Source: Periplaneta americana (Eukaryota; Arthropoda; Insecta; Blattodea; Blattidae). From it: 64,000 nt of DNA. Of this stretch, positions 1 to 12,186 are shown piece after piece; within the stretch, counting starts at the first letter, position 1; every line of letters starts with the position of its first letter. The stretch covers positions 205,782,298 through 205,846,297 of the forward strand of contig NC_091119.1 of NCBI RefSeq assembly GCF_040183065.1, given 5' to 3'. Below the pieces are notes generated by a model that worked only from the letters and a program-made list of their open reading frames with translations, searched no databases and was not told the DNA's origin. Position numbers and translations under genes: made by a program.

Positions 1-119
1 ATGGTGTTTTCTGATTGGTGGAACACCTGAACTTTAATGAATAGGTGTACTTTAATGAGGTCCATTAAAGGGCTGCTACCAGGTGTATAATTACTACATT
101 TCGGCATGGTCGAGCATAA
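1..119. repeat. Terminal part of a MITE (cut by window start)
   Basis: This segment is the reverse complement, with only a few mismatches, of 11152-11268. That second copy belongs to a complete element of about 530 bp with 16-bp terminal inverted repeats. Here the end ATGGTCGAGCATAA falls at about 106-119. The rest of the element lies outside the window. It sits in the intron just upstream of the Gly-rich exon. Confidence 0.75.
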
Positions 120-166
120 GGTACTTTATATGTCAAATAATGTATTCTTATATTATTTTGTTTCAG

Positions 167-1371
167 TTGCTAGTCAACCGAATAAACAGTTGAACCTGCT
201 TACTCGTGATTCACCAAGCTTGGATGTGAACGCCAACGCAATTATTTCGAAATCAGAGACTAAAAGTTTCAGTTATTCGGGACCTGAAATTCAAATTCAA
301 AATTTTCAATCGGAATCTGAATCGCTGTTGATATCCAGTGTCCAAGGGGACCAGCTGAAGAAGAACGAAGAAGCAGAAATGTCTCCGTCTCTCGATAGAC
401 AAAGGCACGTGAAAGAAGCGGAAAACGTCAGCAATTCACCACAACATGAAGCTGTCAGGGTGTCAAGATCTCCGCAAGATTATGACGATGATGTTGAAGA
501 AACTCCACAAAGGAGAGGTAACAGAGGGTGTGGCAGGGGAAACGGCAAAGCTAAAGGGAGAGGGAATGGTAAAGGTAATGGAAGGGGAAATGGGAAGGGA
601 AGCAATAATGGTAATAAGGACAAGAAAAACTGTCCGAAAAATTCGGATGAAGAAGAAAATCTCAATGGAACAACTGAATCCCGTTCTGAAAAGAATGTTC
701 ATTTGCAATCGAACCAAGTTCACTCCATCATAACGGAAACTATTTACAGAAAAGTTCGATCGCCACAAAACAGAGATACTTCTGTGCTTACTGAAGACAA
801 TGACCCAATAAATGTAAACAAACATTACGTACATTCCCCACTGATTAGAAAATTACGTCATGTTAACACTCAAAATAATGACGACATGAGGGGAGATTCC
901 ATTCAATTATCGAAACCAGTTGGTAGCAGAGAACATGACAAAAATTCTAACGACCAACTTGGTGTGGATGTTAGGAAGGAAGAACAAAAGGCATTGTCTT
1001 CAAATGTAGGCCAAATGGAAGACAAGAAAATTGAAAATTGTCATGGAGGATTTAGCAGTTGGTCGTTTGGTTGGGGTGGAGGAGGATCTGGAGGAGGTTG
1101 GGGTTGGGGTTGGGGAGGAAACGGAGGAGGAGGAGGTTGGGGAGGAGGAGGAAATGGTGGAGGAGGAAACGGCGGTGGAGGAGGAGGGGGAGGAATTCCA
1201 GGAGGTGGCACAGGAGGCGGCGTCGATGGAGGTGGCGGTAGAGATGGTTTCGGAGGGCAATACCAGCGTTACCCTGCGCGAATCATGATTCCAAGACGCG
1301 GAGGTGGAAGACGACGCGGAGGAAGAAGGCGCTTAACTAGTGATGAAATTGATTCCGGACCTTCGATGTAG
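167..1371 (+). CDS. Terminal exon of a Gly-rich, RGG-like protein (gene starts upstream)
   Basis: This is a 3'-terminal exon. A good acceptor, TATTATTTTGTTTCAG, ends at 166, so the apparent ATG at 106 is intronic and lies inside a repeat; translation enters with two bases completing a split codon. The exon encodes about 400 residues and ends at TAG 1369-1371. The first three quarters are hydrophilic and rich in Ser, Asn, Asp and Glu, with a basic Gly/Lys/Asn stretch (positions about 520-620: GRGNGKG-type repeats). The last quarter is a long Gly/Trp tract (GWGWGWGG type, about 1060-1250) followed by a basic tail with GGGRRRGGRRR. Such tracts occur in RNA-binding RGG proteins and in cuticle, silk or mucin-like secreted proteins; I cannot choose between them. 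Upstream exons are needed to learn whether the protein is secreted. A candidate AATAAA lies at 2081-2086. Confidence 0.65.
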
Positions 1372-2381
1372 GCTAACTATAGATTCAGAAAACCACATGA
1401 TTTCAGACACACAAGGATACGTGGAAAGTCTTAGAGAGAGGTTATTCATCAAAGAAACAGTAAGACCAATTCACAATGAAAATTAAACATAAGCATAACT
1501 TAAGCATAAAATCTTATATCTATGACATTTAAATTTAGACTAAACTAAACATAAGACTTTAAAACAAAAGTTTCAACTTTTCATGTTTAGGTTTACATTA
1601 TTTTAAAACAATGCACAATCATTCAGTACTGAAATTGACAACAGAATAAGACGAAATGACGTCGCTGTTATGTTTCCATGGTAACCACTTATATTTTCGG
1701 TTGTATTTATGTTCCCATCGTGAATGATAGTGTGATCTCTTCATTTTATGGCAACGTTTATATTTTTAAGTTAAATCTTATGTTTTCATTGTGAATGGAG
1801 CACGTGAACATAAAATTGGAGATAATTGATATTCTTAAAATACCACAACTGTAACTCTTCTGAAATCGTTCTTTCTTCCAAAGAATTTAATTTTAACATT
1901 TTATACATTTTTAAATTACCACTTTTGTATCCTTATTTATGTGCATAGAGAAGTGGGATGTAACTATTATTTCATAAAATTGTGCTGCCGTTTCTCTGTC
2001 TGTTTTATTTTGGAGTTCACTGAATGGTAAGTACTACACCATTGAAATTGTTGTAAATACAAAATAATTAGATAAGGAAAAATAAAAAAATCCTATTAAA
2101 TAAGAACAACAGAATTAATTTACATCCGAGTACAAATTTGATAATTTCCATTGCATAAAATTGCATAATCACCATTTTTACAGCAAAATACTACTACATA
2201 TGTACGTAAGAAATGCTTTGTTTGCTTACAGTATTGGAAGATCACGGATATAACTGAACCAGGAACGACGTTATAATAAAAACAATATTGAATTTAATCA
2301 CTGTACTCCAAAAAATGAATGAATAAATAAATTAATCAAATAAATTAGGCCTAAATAAAATAAATAAATTCTGAAATACTA
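1372..2381. other. 3' flank of the Gly-rich gene, no gene seen
   Basis: AT-rich sequence, probably including the 3' UTR of the preceding exon. One AATAAA lies at 2081-2086. I see no ORF with coding character and no clear repeat boundary. Confidence 0.5.
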
Positions 2382-2926
2382 CGGCGTTCGATAAGTAGGC
2401 CTAATGATAACATAATTACTGTTTCACACTAAATTTATTTAGGCTACATTTGACATCACATACTTCAAATATAGTCTGTTGCCATGTCAACAATACGTTG
2501 CCAAATTCTTGGAAGACGGCGGACTCCATCTACAGTAGCATTTCTGGATATCTCTCTCACTGATCAATCAATTCGGATGTCAACTCTTGATTGAAAGCGA
2601 ATGCCTCGCCTCACCCAACTTGCAATAGTTCAGTATGGTAGGACTTCTCTCCACAGGCTTCTTGTAACGCCCTAAAGCACTGAGTTACATGTTTTTCTTT
2701 TGCAACTTGGATTTTATGAAGCATCTTTGTTCGTACCTTTAGGGCTGTATTGTTTACTACAAGTCAGAAGGAGGCGCTGTATTTACAAAATATGGCTACT
2801 TCGAGACTTTCAATATTACAAATTTATGAAATAATCGCTGCAATATTACGTAGTACAAGATTTCAATGGTCACCGCTAGGAACACTGATTTACAGCATTG
2901 TTGCCGTTACTTATCGAATGTCCTGG
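2382..2926 (-). mobile_element. Internally deleted mariner-type transposon relic
   Basis: Both ends carry a TTCGATAAGTA inverted repeat (about 2386-2397, and 2908-2918 reversed) next to TA dinucleotides at 2380-2381 and 2927-2928, as expected for Tc1/mariner elements. On the minus strand, 2590-2735 reads an N-terminal transposase piece (HVTQCFRALQEACGEKSYHT) and 2460-2565 reads a C-terminal piece (VREISRNATVDGVRRL, then RIWQ). In the SETMAR-like mariner family these segments are separated by the whole DDE catalytic core, which is absent here. The element is therefore non-autonomous. Stops interrupt what remains. Confidence 0.75.
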
Positions 2927-3309
2927 TATAAGGCTATGTCTTTATTATAACGTTCAAGCACAAAATAATTTTTCTACTTGCATTAAGAGAATATTATAAA
3001 ATTCTTTTAAAAACAAAGAAGCTATAATAATACATCTTGTATGTAAGATTTTCAATTTGCATCGCAAGTGTCTTAATACTTGATTTACTACAACATACTG
3101 TAACCCGCACTAAGTAACATGTCTAAGAGACAATTAAGTATGTGTTAAAGAATTCAGGCGCTTTACACACCATCTGTAAACTACTGAAGTCTTTCAACAT
3201 CTGTATTGTATTACAGCCTCTAATTTGAAATCTTGTCAAATTGTATGTAACACAAGAATTGCTATACATATGATAATGAACAATAAAATCAGAAAAAAGT
3301 AGTAGTTCA
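2927..3309. other. Intergenic, nothing recognised
   Basis: AT-rich spacer between the mariner relic and the Helitron. No ORF or repeat could be supported. Confidence 0.5.
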
Positions 3310-5388
3310 TCTAATATATAAAAGTGAATGTGGGTATGTATGTATGTATGTATGTTCCCAATACAAATCTACACGCTTTGACCAATATGTACCAAAGTTT
3401 GCACATTTAACCTTCATAACCAGGAGAAGAACATAGGCTATATTAAAATTGTTAAAATGGACGTTAAATTGATTAAAACAGTAAAAAATAAAAATAAATA
3501 CGATCAAACATTCATGTATAATACTAAAATGCAATCTTCTATAGTCAATTGTTCTTTATTATTGTCTGTTGTATTCAACATCGACTTTCATGAGGCCATG
3601 GAAAAAGCAAAACGATATAAAATAACATTGTGGATACATCATGAAGGCCAAAATCTAGACAATTTATTCATGCAGTAAGTATCCTTATGCAGTCCAGAAC
3701 CGTATTATGTGTTTCTCGAGATAGTTGTAGATAGTGAGCAGACTGTGTTTTATCAAACTGAATTCTTAAATTCTTTGAAATCACAAGGATTGCCAACAGA
3801 ATTTAATACTTAATATTGAATCACCAATAGTACTATTGCGAAATATTGATCCACAAGAACTATGCAATGGAACAGGAATTGGTGTGAAAAAACTGATGAC
3901 AAACGTAATAGAAGTGGCAGTATTAACTGGCAAAAGGAAAGGAAAAGATGTTTTTATCCCACATATTCTTATGATAGCCAGTAACATGCCATTCGATTTT
4001 AAGCAACTGCCATTTCAGTGCAACTAGCATTCGTAATGACCGTAGTAAAATAAAGCTCAAGGATAGTCGCTCAATGTTGCAGACATTCACCTAAATCTCC
4101 GTGTTTTTCATATTGTCAATAATTGCGTAACTTGCTTTCAAGTGAGCACACCTAAACATATATACATATTCATACAAAAGACGGGAAAACGAATTGTATG
4201 CATATCAATGAGACTTTTGTCATGTTCCTAATGTAGTATGTGAATATACGTAAGCTCACTAAAAATAAGACATTAATTTACATTTTCTTTATTTTTGTTC
4301 ATTTGAATTGATTGGGATGCCGATATTTTAAATCCAGGATTTGGACGGCTATCATTTCGATATACTACTTAATTCTAACATATATATCTTTCAAAATATT
4401 ATTGCCCATGTCCAATAATGTATTACGAAATTTTATCTGTGTAATCAGGTTGCCAGTGTAGTATGTCAAGCGTTGTGGAAAGAACGGTGACTTCATTTTC
4501 TATAACATAGGATGTCTTTAGAATATTATTATTTATGCTGAACAATGACTTCTTGCAAAATTATACTCTATCTGGATTCTGTATATAAAATAAAAAGTAA
4601 TGTATTTAATATGTTCTAAATGTGTTAGATATTATATCTTTAGTCATATTTTAAAAAGCCCTGGTATGATATAAGCGGGCGTACAGCTGTCAAGGGGTAA
4701 AAAATATTCGAATATAAATTGAATTACATACGTATATATTGATTCTTTGGTACGATCGATAGATAAATTTAGGCTCACGTTGACACCCCAACGATTCAGA
4801 CTGGGAACAAGAGAATTCTCTAATCACCATCAGCTGTCTCTGAAGTTCAAGTGAAAGCACACATAGACATGAAATTACGTGAAATGTATGTCAGCACAGC
4901 TTCAGTTAAATGTACAGATCTTATAATTATTTTTTCTCTGCCTCTGTACAACGTCACATTTTTGGCGGGGAGGAAAGGAGGCGGCAGAAAAATTAATGGT
5001 GTTTAATACGCTGACAGCCACGACTAAGATAAAGCACTTGAAATTTAGCGGTATCTAACCGGCAGAGATAAATAAACAAAACAAACAAATATATAAATTT
5101 AAAACAAAGTTGAACGTCAGGCACATGATGAAATATTTTCTTTTCGGTGCCTGATCTACAATTGTTTTAAATTTAGTTAAACCTGGCAGGCATTTGGCTA
5201 AGGAGTATTAATTCATGTAAGTGAAGTTAAGTAAAGATTCATCTTTATGGACGAGGAAAGCTTAGTAAAACAATTCGTTTTGGTTGTCTATAGTTGGGTT
5301 TCCGAAATTTCCGAAAATTTAACAACCAGTTCATTTGAAAACAGAAGCAGATAGGAAAACCCGGGCAACGCAGGGTACTTTCAGCTAG
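3310..5388 (+). mobile_element. Helitron relic with helicase fragments
   Basis: The element begins TCTAATATATAAAA right after an A and ends CTAG right before a T, the A|TC...CTAG|T arrangement of Helitrons. A short GC hairpin (ACCC...GGGT, 5359-5376) precedes the CTAG end. Inside, the frame at about 3740-4075 keeps pieces of the Pif1-like helicase C-terminus: LLRNIDPQELCNGTG, then VKKLMTNVIEVAVLTGK, then GKDVFIPHI at 3836-4027, and QLAFVMTVVK just after in another frame. Frameshifts and stops break it. No Rep (HUH) domain is visible. A second ORF at 3457-3678 is unrecognised. The element is a dead, partly deleted Helitron. Confidence 0.85.
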
Positions 5389-6674
5389 TTATTTATAATG
5401 AAGAAACACACACTTAAGAATTTAGTTACAGTTCAATGTAACAATAGGAACTTGTTATTGTAACTAAATTCATAAGTGACAAGTATTAAAAGTGTGTAAT
5501 CAAGATATTGTTGTGTCTTAGTCTGATTTTAACAAAATCCATTAGCTCAAACCAGGCAGCTGCTCCGTTGAAGGAATTGTCCATAACAAACTTTATATCA
5601 ATTATGTCATCATTGGGGCAGATTCGAACCTTGAACTACTGCTACCAACTTGTTCAATAGATCAATGCCGTAACGATTTACGCTACTGTGACATAACTTA
5701 TATACATTATATACTCCTCTTTCTCAGAGGTAATATTTTTGACTTAATGTGTTTTACTTGTAAACCGACGAAATATATTAGTGTATTTGGACAAAGGTTT
5801 CCACTGAAAAATAAACATCAAAACTGGTGGTACCGGTACGAGAATTTTATCCCCTCTTATTGAGATAGCAATGTTCATCACATTTGCAACAAAGGCTGGA
5901 ATTCATTAGTGGACTAGATCGAATTTTCTGAAGCACTGTCATCGCAGAGAAACGATAGTGTGAAGTTCATATGAGCTATACCATCTCAAATCGACCGAAA
6001 TATAGAGAAAATTGACCTTACAATTTTCTAAATACAATGAAACTTTTTCTGTCCGTTGACAACTGTGATACAATGCTTTGTGCAAAGTTTGAGGCATCAG
6101 AACTGCATAGTGTTTAAATTAAAAATATTTAAATTTATCGTATTTTCATAAAATTAGCAACTTTAAACTGTTGTAGCTCCGAAACCCTTTCACCCAATGA
6201 TCAAAATCATGGTTTAGTTTGATGCTGAGAAATTAAAGTTTATATTGACATATAAACAGATTTTCTTACTTTTTATGGAGATGGAGAAATTTAGATTTTT
6301 CCTCATTAAGACACCTTTGCCTAGGAAAAAATATTTTAAGAATATATAGTTAGATTCCGCATTGAAAGTACAAATAAAGACATATTTTTTACTGATGGCA
6401 CGTTGATAAGAAAGCATTGAAAATATCAAATAAAGAAAATAAATAGCTAGTACACGCGTGAACTAATCAGCTGACTGTGAGGCGGGAGCTAGCCGAGGTA
6501 AGCAAGGCCAGGAGACATAAACACGTGATGTGTCGTCTAGCAGTCATGACTGTGCTAGCTTTATCACAGGTTTTCATAAACACAGGAGTAAAATGACGCC
6601 CAACGCTCGCTTATCTTCAGCTCTCGGCCAGTGCGTGCGGTACTGTGCCGTTCAAGTCCAGGCGTGTGAAAATA
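5389..6674. other. Intergenic with a degenerate tRNA-like segment
   Basis: Mostly featureless AT-rich DNA. On the minus strand, 5595-5696 resembles the tRNA head of an old SINE, with a B-box-like GGTTCGAATCTGC. It is too decayed to define ends. The predicted peptide at 6214-6429 has no coding character. Confidence 0.4.
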
Positions 6675-6678
6675 ATAT

Positions 6679-7407
6679 TGTGACAGCGACGTGAGATTCG
6701 AACTCGCGACCAGCGTCCCGCAAGAGAGAAGATCGCGCGGAGCACTTTGGGACGGCGCGCGGCGAGAGAGTGGAGAGGGAGTTTGCGCGCGCATCTTCTG
6801 CTTGCCTAGAGAGGCCGAGAAATCCGTCGAAGTGGAAGACTCGCGAATTCGAACTTTCGAGGCTACGTCGCTGTGGTTATAAATTACGGACGCGAAGGAA
6901 CGACAGCAGTTTTTTAGTTACTCAGTCAGTGAGTAAGCCAGAGCAAGCAAGCCAGTCAAGCAAACCGGAGTTCGACTCGAGTGTGCGTCCGCATCTGCGT
7001 CAGCATCCGAAGGCCTGAGTTCGAGTGCAGTGGACCGCAGTTGGAGGGACCTGAGTTCGAGTGCAGTGGACCGCAGTTGGAGGGACCCGAGTTCGAGTAC
7101 AGTGGACTGTCTCTGAAAGTCTGTGGTTCGAGATATTATGAACTCGAGTGACTGAGCTAGAAGAACTGTGAACTGAGAACTGATAGTTCTGATTTGTAAA
7201 TAGTGCTTTGTAAATATTAGTTAAGATTAACAGTTCATTGTTGTTCGTAATAGTCCTAGTAAATTGTCATTGTCGTCGGTGGAGTGCTATAACGAGTACT
7301 GTGTTGAGTGAAAATCCAATTGTTGACGAGAGCGTTTAAGGCGAATTGTAGAAAGGAATTATTGTTGTGAGGAATAAATTACATTGTTGTTACTAATAAA
7401 ATTCACA
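6679..7407 (+). mobile_element. Solo LTR of a retrotransposon
   Basis: This 729-bp block starts TGTGACAG and ends TTCACA, so it has the TG...CA inverted ends of an LTR. It is flanked by perfect 4-bp duplications, ATAT at 6675-6678 and 7408-7411. A TATAAAT motif near 6876 and a late AATAAA near 7373 fit an LTR promoter and poly(A) signal. A GC-rich section holds two near-identical copies of a unit of about 36 bp (GAGTTCGAGTGCAGTGGACC...) plus a partial third (about 7017-7110). No internal coding region and no second LTR are present, so it is a solo LTR left by recombination. A 4-bp duplication suggests a Gypsy-type element; the clade is not provable from the LTR alone. Short ORFs here are not genes. 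Confidence 0.85.
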
Positions 7408-7411
7408 ATAT

Positions 7412-8555
7412 ATTTAATACCCTCGAAACTTATTGCTGTACCACTAAGCAAACAATGCCGAATCCCTCTTAATAATGCAAGGTTTTTTTCTCAATATTTT
7501 TTTACATTTTTACAAATTTGCAAAAAGCCTAAAAGTAAGTAAAATCAGATTATCTGTCTCTCTGTGTACAATAAAAGTAAGGATTACTTCTTAACATAAC
7601 CTACTAAATGTGAGCTTCAAAATAAGTTCTCGTTCAATGTTCTGCAGTAAATGGTTCCAGAGTTCTGAGCGCTGAAAGAGGCTTGTTTTTATAAAATACG
7701 CTTAATTTGTCGCTCAACAATACGAAAACCGTTTGACTTTCCATAGTATATTTTTTGAAAATGCACTGTTCTCAGCACCTTGTATAAATAGGGAAAAAAT
7801 TAGAATCTTATAAAAAAATGCGAGCTTTTTACTGATCGATTTCATATGGAATAGCCTATACGTAAATTCCTACACAGACTGTGAAGTATCCTGTATAGAC
7901 CTACCTTATATATAGTTACTATTTGTATATTACGTAAATCGCCTGGTCAGATAATGTACAGCCAAGTTGGCAATGTTAGCACAGCCGTAACTACTTCAAA
8001 GTTGCACTTCCTTTGCAATTGTATTAATACAGTACAGCTTCCCGTTTTTATTACTCTGATTGCACTCGGTATTCACACAATGTTAACCGCTGTAATCAAA
8101 GTCAGTATTACTGCCATGTGAACGTGTCATTAGCATACAGGTCGCAATGTGTTACTGTCAACTCCACATAAATGAAGATCATCCTTAAATTACTTGGAGC
8201 CCTTTATTCCATCTGTCTAAATCACGTCCGACCTTCAAATGTGTCGTATCACTGTGGGTGGCATTTTTCACACAATTGAAGTCTGACGGTAACCGTGTGA
8301 AAATATTTGTTGGACATGGTCACCAGCACACAAATCCTATCGCAATTAAGCACATTTCAAATAATTCGTCCTCGAATGTTATTTCATGTCATTGCTATTG
8401 AAAACTGTAACATACTGTTCTCGTCTATGACACAAATGGCGATAAATGAAAGAAAAAATAAAATTTTGAATGATGATGATGATGATAATGATGATGATGA
8501 TGGTGATGATGATATAGAATAATTCTTCTCGGGTTTTCAGCTAGATGAGTTGGAT
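7412..8555. other. Intergenic; GAT microsatellite at 8471-8515
   Basis: No gene seen. The only structure is an imperfect (GAT)n tract at 8471-8515 whose translation gives meaningless poly-Asp or poly-His ORFs. Confidence 0.5.
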
Positions 8556-8561
8556 TGTTGT

Positions 8562-8662
8562 TTCCAAGTTTTCGAAGACTAGCTGTGCCATCTTCTTCAG
8601 ATACTTCCGTGCACTTCAATCCCTGAAGAAGATGGCAGAACTAGTCGTCGAAAGCTTGGAAG
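8562..8662. repeat. Hairpin-forming inverted repeat
   Basis: The arm at 8562-8600 (TTCCAAG...CATCTTCTTCAG) is the imperfect reverse complement of 8623-8662 (CTGAAGAAGATGGC...CTTGGAA). The arms are about 39 bp with a loop of about 22 bp. It looks like a small mobile hairpin; no target duplication could be assigned. Confidence 0.6.
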
Positions 8663-8997
8663 CGTCCGAAAAGCTTCAAGTTTTACACTATAAAGTTACA
8701 GTAGAAGTAAATTCAATATTTGGTAAACAGACAGTATTGCTATTAATACAATTATATTCCGAGAAAAAATGTAATTATGTATTGATTGCTTTTTTAATTT
8801 CGTTTATATAAGCTTTAACATCTGTGGTCATATCGCGTGTGCAGGAACTTTGAGTATCTCATTAGGACGTTTTTACCATTGTTTCGTGTGTTATAGACGT
8901 CTTGTGTCCATGTAACTAATTTCCTATTTTTTATTAATATTTATGATATTGGTGATTGATGCCGTAATGAATCACGATATGTAAATTTCCAATTCCA

Positions 8998-9122
8998 CAT
9001 TTTTTTTTGTGACTGATTGAAACCATAAAAATCCCCAGTCAGATTGGCCGTCCATTGGGTTTGAACCCGGCACGACCCGAATGCAAATCTCAAACGTTAC
9101 CATTTAAGCCAACTCGCTCGAT
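8998..9122 (-). mobile_element. tRNA-derived SINE fragment
   Basis: Read on the minus strand, the segment starts with a tRNA-like head (A-box-like GAGTTGGCTTAAATGG, B-box GGGTTCAAACCC) and runs into a body that ends at an A-rich tail, seen here as a T run at 9001-9008. It is too short and altered to be a functional tRNA. Confidence 0.6.
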
Positions 9123-11151
9123 TAGTATTGGTTTTATATTAACATTAAAGTGATGCTTACCCTATTTTAAATATTTTGACGGCTTTGGAATCAGTGGTTG
9201 CTACGATACTCCAATAAAAAGAACAAGTGAGTGTGGTAGACATCAAAATATTCACATTTTCATATATTCAGAGATTAGTTTACAAAATTATTTCATTGAT
9301 TTCACACTCATTCAATCTTCTTACGGAAAGTAAAAATGTTATAAAGTTTTCTCTGAGAATTTTTCTTGTCCTCTGTGTACTGCTACTAATGGAATGCTAT
9401 TCTTAACTTGAAGTCCACAGTTTTGACGTATAATACGTCTCTTCCCGCGCCCAGTATGGGCAACTTTCGTAAACCTTGATGAAACAAAAAAATACATAAC
9501 TTCGCATGCTTACTGCAACAACACTATAAGTCGAATACTAATGATATTAGTTGTTAGGCGATGAAGTTTTCACTTGCAACTATCGATTCAGATACCATGT
9601 TAGTAAATGTTCCAGAGCCACAATGGTAATAGTCAAAATACACAGTTTTAACCGAGAAATCAATAATTAATTACTTAACGTTGGTCAGAGTACAATTCCA
9701 TCCGTATCAATTCGTGATATCACCATCACAATGGAATAACGACATCCTTTATAACAGTTTTTCGTTTCTTTGGCAATTTTCGACCTATCCGAATTGGATT
9801 AGTTCCATTTTTTATGAGTTACTATGTAGGCCCATATTCCATTTGGAATCATAATCTAAGTATCGATTTGTTATTCTATAAGATTAAGACATGTCACTAT
9901 AGTAATTCACTGTAACAAGTTCATTGAAAAGAACAAAAAAAAAAAAAAAAAATGCAACATTAAAATGTAAAAAAAAAAAAAAAAAAAATGGTAGTTCCTT
10001 CCTACCAAATAATTGTTGTGAAGTTTTAGTAATAAAATTATTAACTAGAAAAAATACTATTCAAGTAGCCAGAACAGAAAGAATATATCAAGAATTAACA
10101 GAATTGCAAACGACATAATATGGAATTAATTAAAATCTCTCATTAATTAACATATAGATCATATACACTCAAAAACTACAAAAATGGAAGCAGCAAGCTC
10201 ACCCAAAATGACGAACCACTGATAGGCGTTGTATAGGAAGACCAACAACGACGTGGAGAGCTGGACAGGTCACGTGACCTAATCCTTGAAGACGAAGAAG
10301 AATAGTTGTTATTCTGCAGTTCTAGTTGTTGGTTGAACAGGTAGCACACCTATATAAAAAGAATACTCTAGTAAGTAAATTATTTAGAACCCTATATGAG
10401 TTAAAAATTTATGGTCAACAAAGGAATCTAGATTTAAAAATAATTAAACTCATGACAATTTTCTCATGAGTAGGCCCAAGTAGATGTAAGAGTCCCATAA
10501 ATTTCATGTAACACAGTCTGAGTTGTTTCCACGGCAACGTCTGAAGGAAACAAGAGTGAAACGATTTCTTGCCACTTCTATTTACAATTTTGCATACTTC
10601 TATCCCCAACTTATCTTACTTTCAGTTTCTCACAACTTTTCAAAATCGGCATCAAGCATTTATTTTTACTCCTCATCATAAAATTTGTCTACACTCGTCC
10701 TCTTACACCGTTGCATTATCTTGCCTGTAGAATTCTTTACCTAGTGACGTCAAACTAGGGTCCGTCTCAGGAAGCTGTGAAGTAACTTCACGCATATGGG
10801 GGCGGAGTCTATCTGTGCCGAACGATTTTTATAATGACCTGCTCCACACGTCAGCATTGGATTTACTTCTACAAATTCGCCTTTTTCTTGAAACTACATT
10901 TTTAGATGTTGAAAATCCTCCATTCTCATTCAGTTTTCACCCACATTGATTGGAAATATTCGTACGTGTCCAAGCATACATTATCTGATATCTAACGCCG
11001 AGTAATCTTAAATATCTTGAAAACTATGAACTAAAAATGTGTAAATGAAGATAGCCTATTTATAAATAAATGTCTTATATTCAGAAATGTTATTCATTGT
11101 ACGTCAACCAATCTAGATACCGTAAAGTTTCAACGTTAAATAAAATATTTT
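9123..11151. other. Intergenic, two poly(A) runs, nothing else recognised
   Basis: Two A-runs of about 18-19 bases lie at 9936-9952 and 9970-9988, possibly tails of old retrocopies. The ORF spanning them is an artefact of AAA codons. No gene or bounded repeat is visible. Confidence 0.45.
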
Positions 11152-11680
11152 ATGCTCGACCATGCCGAAATGTAGTAATTATACACCTGGTAGCAGCCCT
11201 TTAATGGACTTCATTAAAGTACATCTATTCATTAAAGTTCAGGTGTTTCACCAATCAGAAAACACCATTGTAGCAATATGAAAGCGCAAGTATCGATTAT
11301 TCTCGGATATCCAATCGAAAGACAACTAGCGAAACGTCACGGAGGCTGGAAATCCAATACTGTCGCAGAATGTTATGTTCTGTTACTATAATAATTAGCG
11401 TTAATTGTAAATAATATTCAAATAAATTCAATTTGTGATCTCGTTTTTCGATGTCTAAATCAATTTCAAGGTTATATCAAGATTAATGTTTATTTTACTC
11501 TCTAGATTATATCAAGATCAATGACATTTGTTTCTCGGAAAAAATCAATACTTTCGCGTCTGCGCACATCTCACAATTTACGAGATATTGCACAAGGTCA
11601 GTTCCGCTCCCCAGTCAGATAAGAATAACATGAATACTTATGAATAATTTCAAGTTAGAAATATGGTCGAGCATAAAAAG
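11152..11680. mobile_element. MITE with 16-bp terminal inverted repeats
   Basis: The ends TTTTATGCTCGACCAT (about 11152-11167) and ATGGTCGAGCATAAAA (about 11664-11679) are perfect inverted repeats. The first 118 bp are shared with the window start. No coding sequence is present. The superfamily is not assignable because the target duplication is unclear in AT-rich flanks. Confidence 0.7.
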
Positions 11681-11681
11681 T

Positions 11682-11812
11682 CGTATGAAACTTGCCTATA
11701 ATGGTAATTAAGACGCTCGTATGAAAATTATGAAACTCGCTTGCGCTCGTTTCATAAACAAACATACTCGCGTCTTAATTACTACCATTATAGGCTCGTT
11801 GCATAATGTACT
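11682..11812. repeat. Palindromic element next to the MITE
   Basis: GCCTATAATGGTAATTAAGACGC (about 11695-11716) recurs as its imperfect reverse complement at about 11771-11795, with an A/T-rich, GCTCG-containing loop. It abuts the preceding MITE and may be part of a larger compound element. Confidence 0.6.
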
Positions 11813-12180
11813 ATTCCATGAATTAGGGTACATAAGGAAAAATGAATTGCTGTATTATAATGTAATCCGCCTGGTTTCTTATTATATCACTAGGCCTAAT
11901 TTACATAATTAAAAAAAAATAACTTCGAAATCAGCAGTCAGATCAAGCTGAAAAACTTGCATATACTTTATTCTTAATGCATCTAACAAACAGTTTGAAA
12001 ATAAAATAAACTGGATGAAAATTGTAAGCAAACCTCGTCCTAGTGACCCTTAAGAATTAATAAATCAGAAAGGGTAATGCAAAGACAGAGAACTGCCAAT
12101 TTATTTTTATGGCTACGGCTTCAATTTGAATTTCACATACAGAAAATGGGACAAAATCCAATTACAAATTAGTAGGTTAT
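11813..12180. other. Intergenic, nothing recognised
   Basis: AT-rich spacer without a supported feature. Confidence 0.5.
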
Positions 12181-12186
12181 TTTTTT

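Noticed and set aside
106-166. ATG at 106 as the start of the Gly-rich protein
   Set aside because: It lies in a MITE end and in an intron; a strong acceptor ends at 166.
1000-1288. Overlapping ORFs in other frames of the Gly-rich exon
   Set aside because: Low-complexity shadows of the GGN codon tract.
6564-7018. Short ORFs over the GC-rich block
   Set aside because: They lie in a solo LTR and have no coding character.
10180-10310. Possible LINE tail (reads RPTTTWRAG)
   Set aside because: Too short and broken to separate from chance.
1-11268. Window start and 11152-11268 as terminal repeats of one 11-kb transposon
   Set aside because: The copy near 11.2 kb has its own second end at 11664-11679, so each is part of a separate MITE of about 530 bp.
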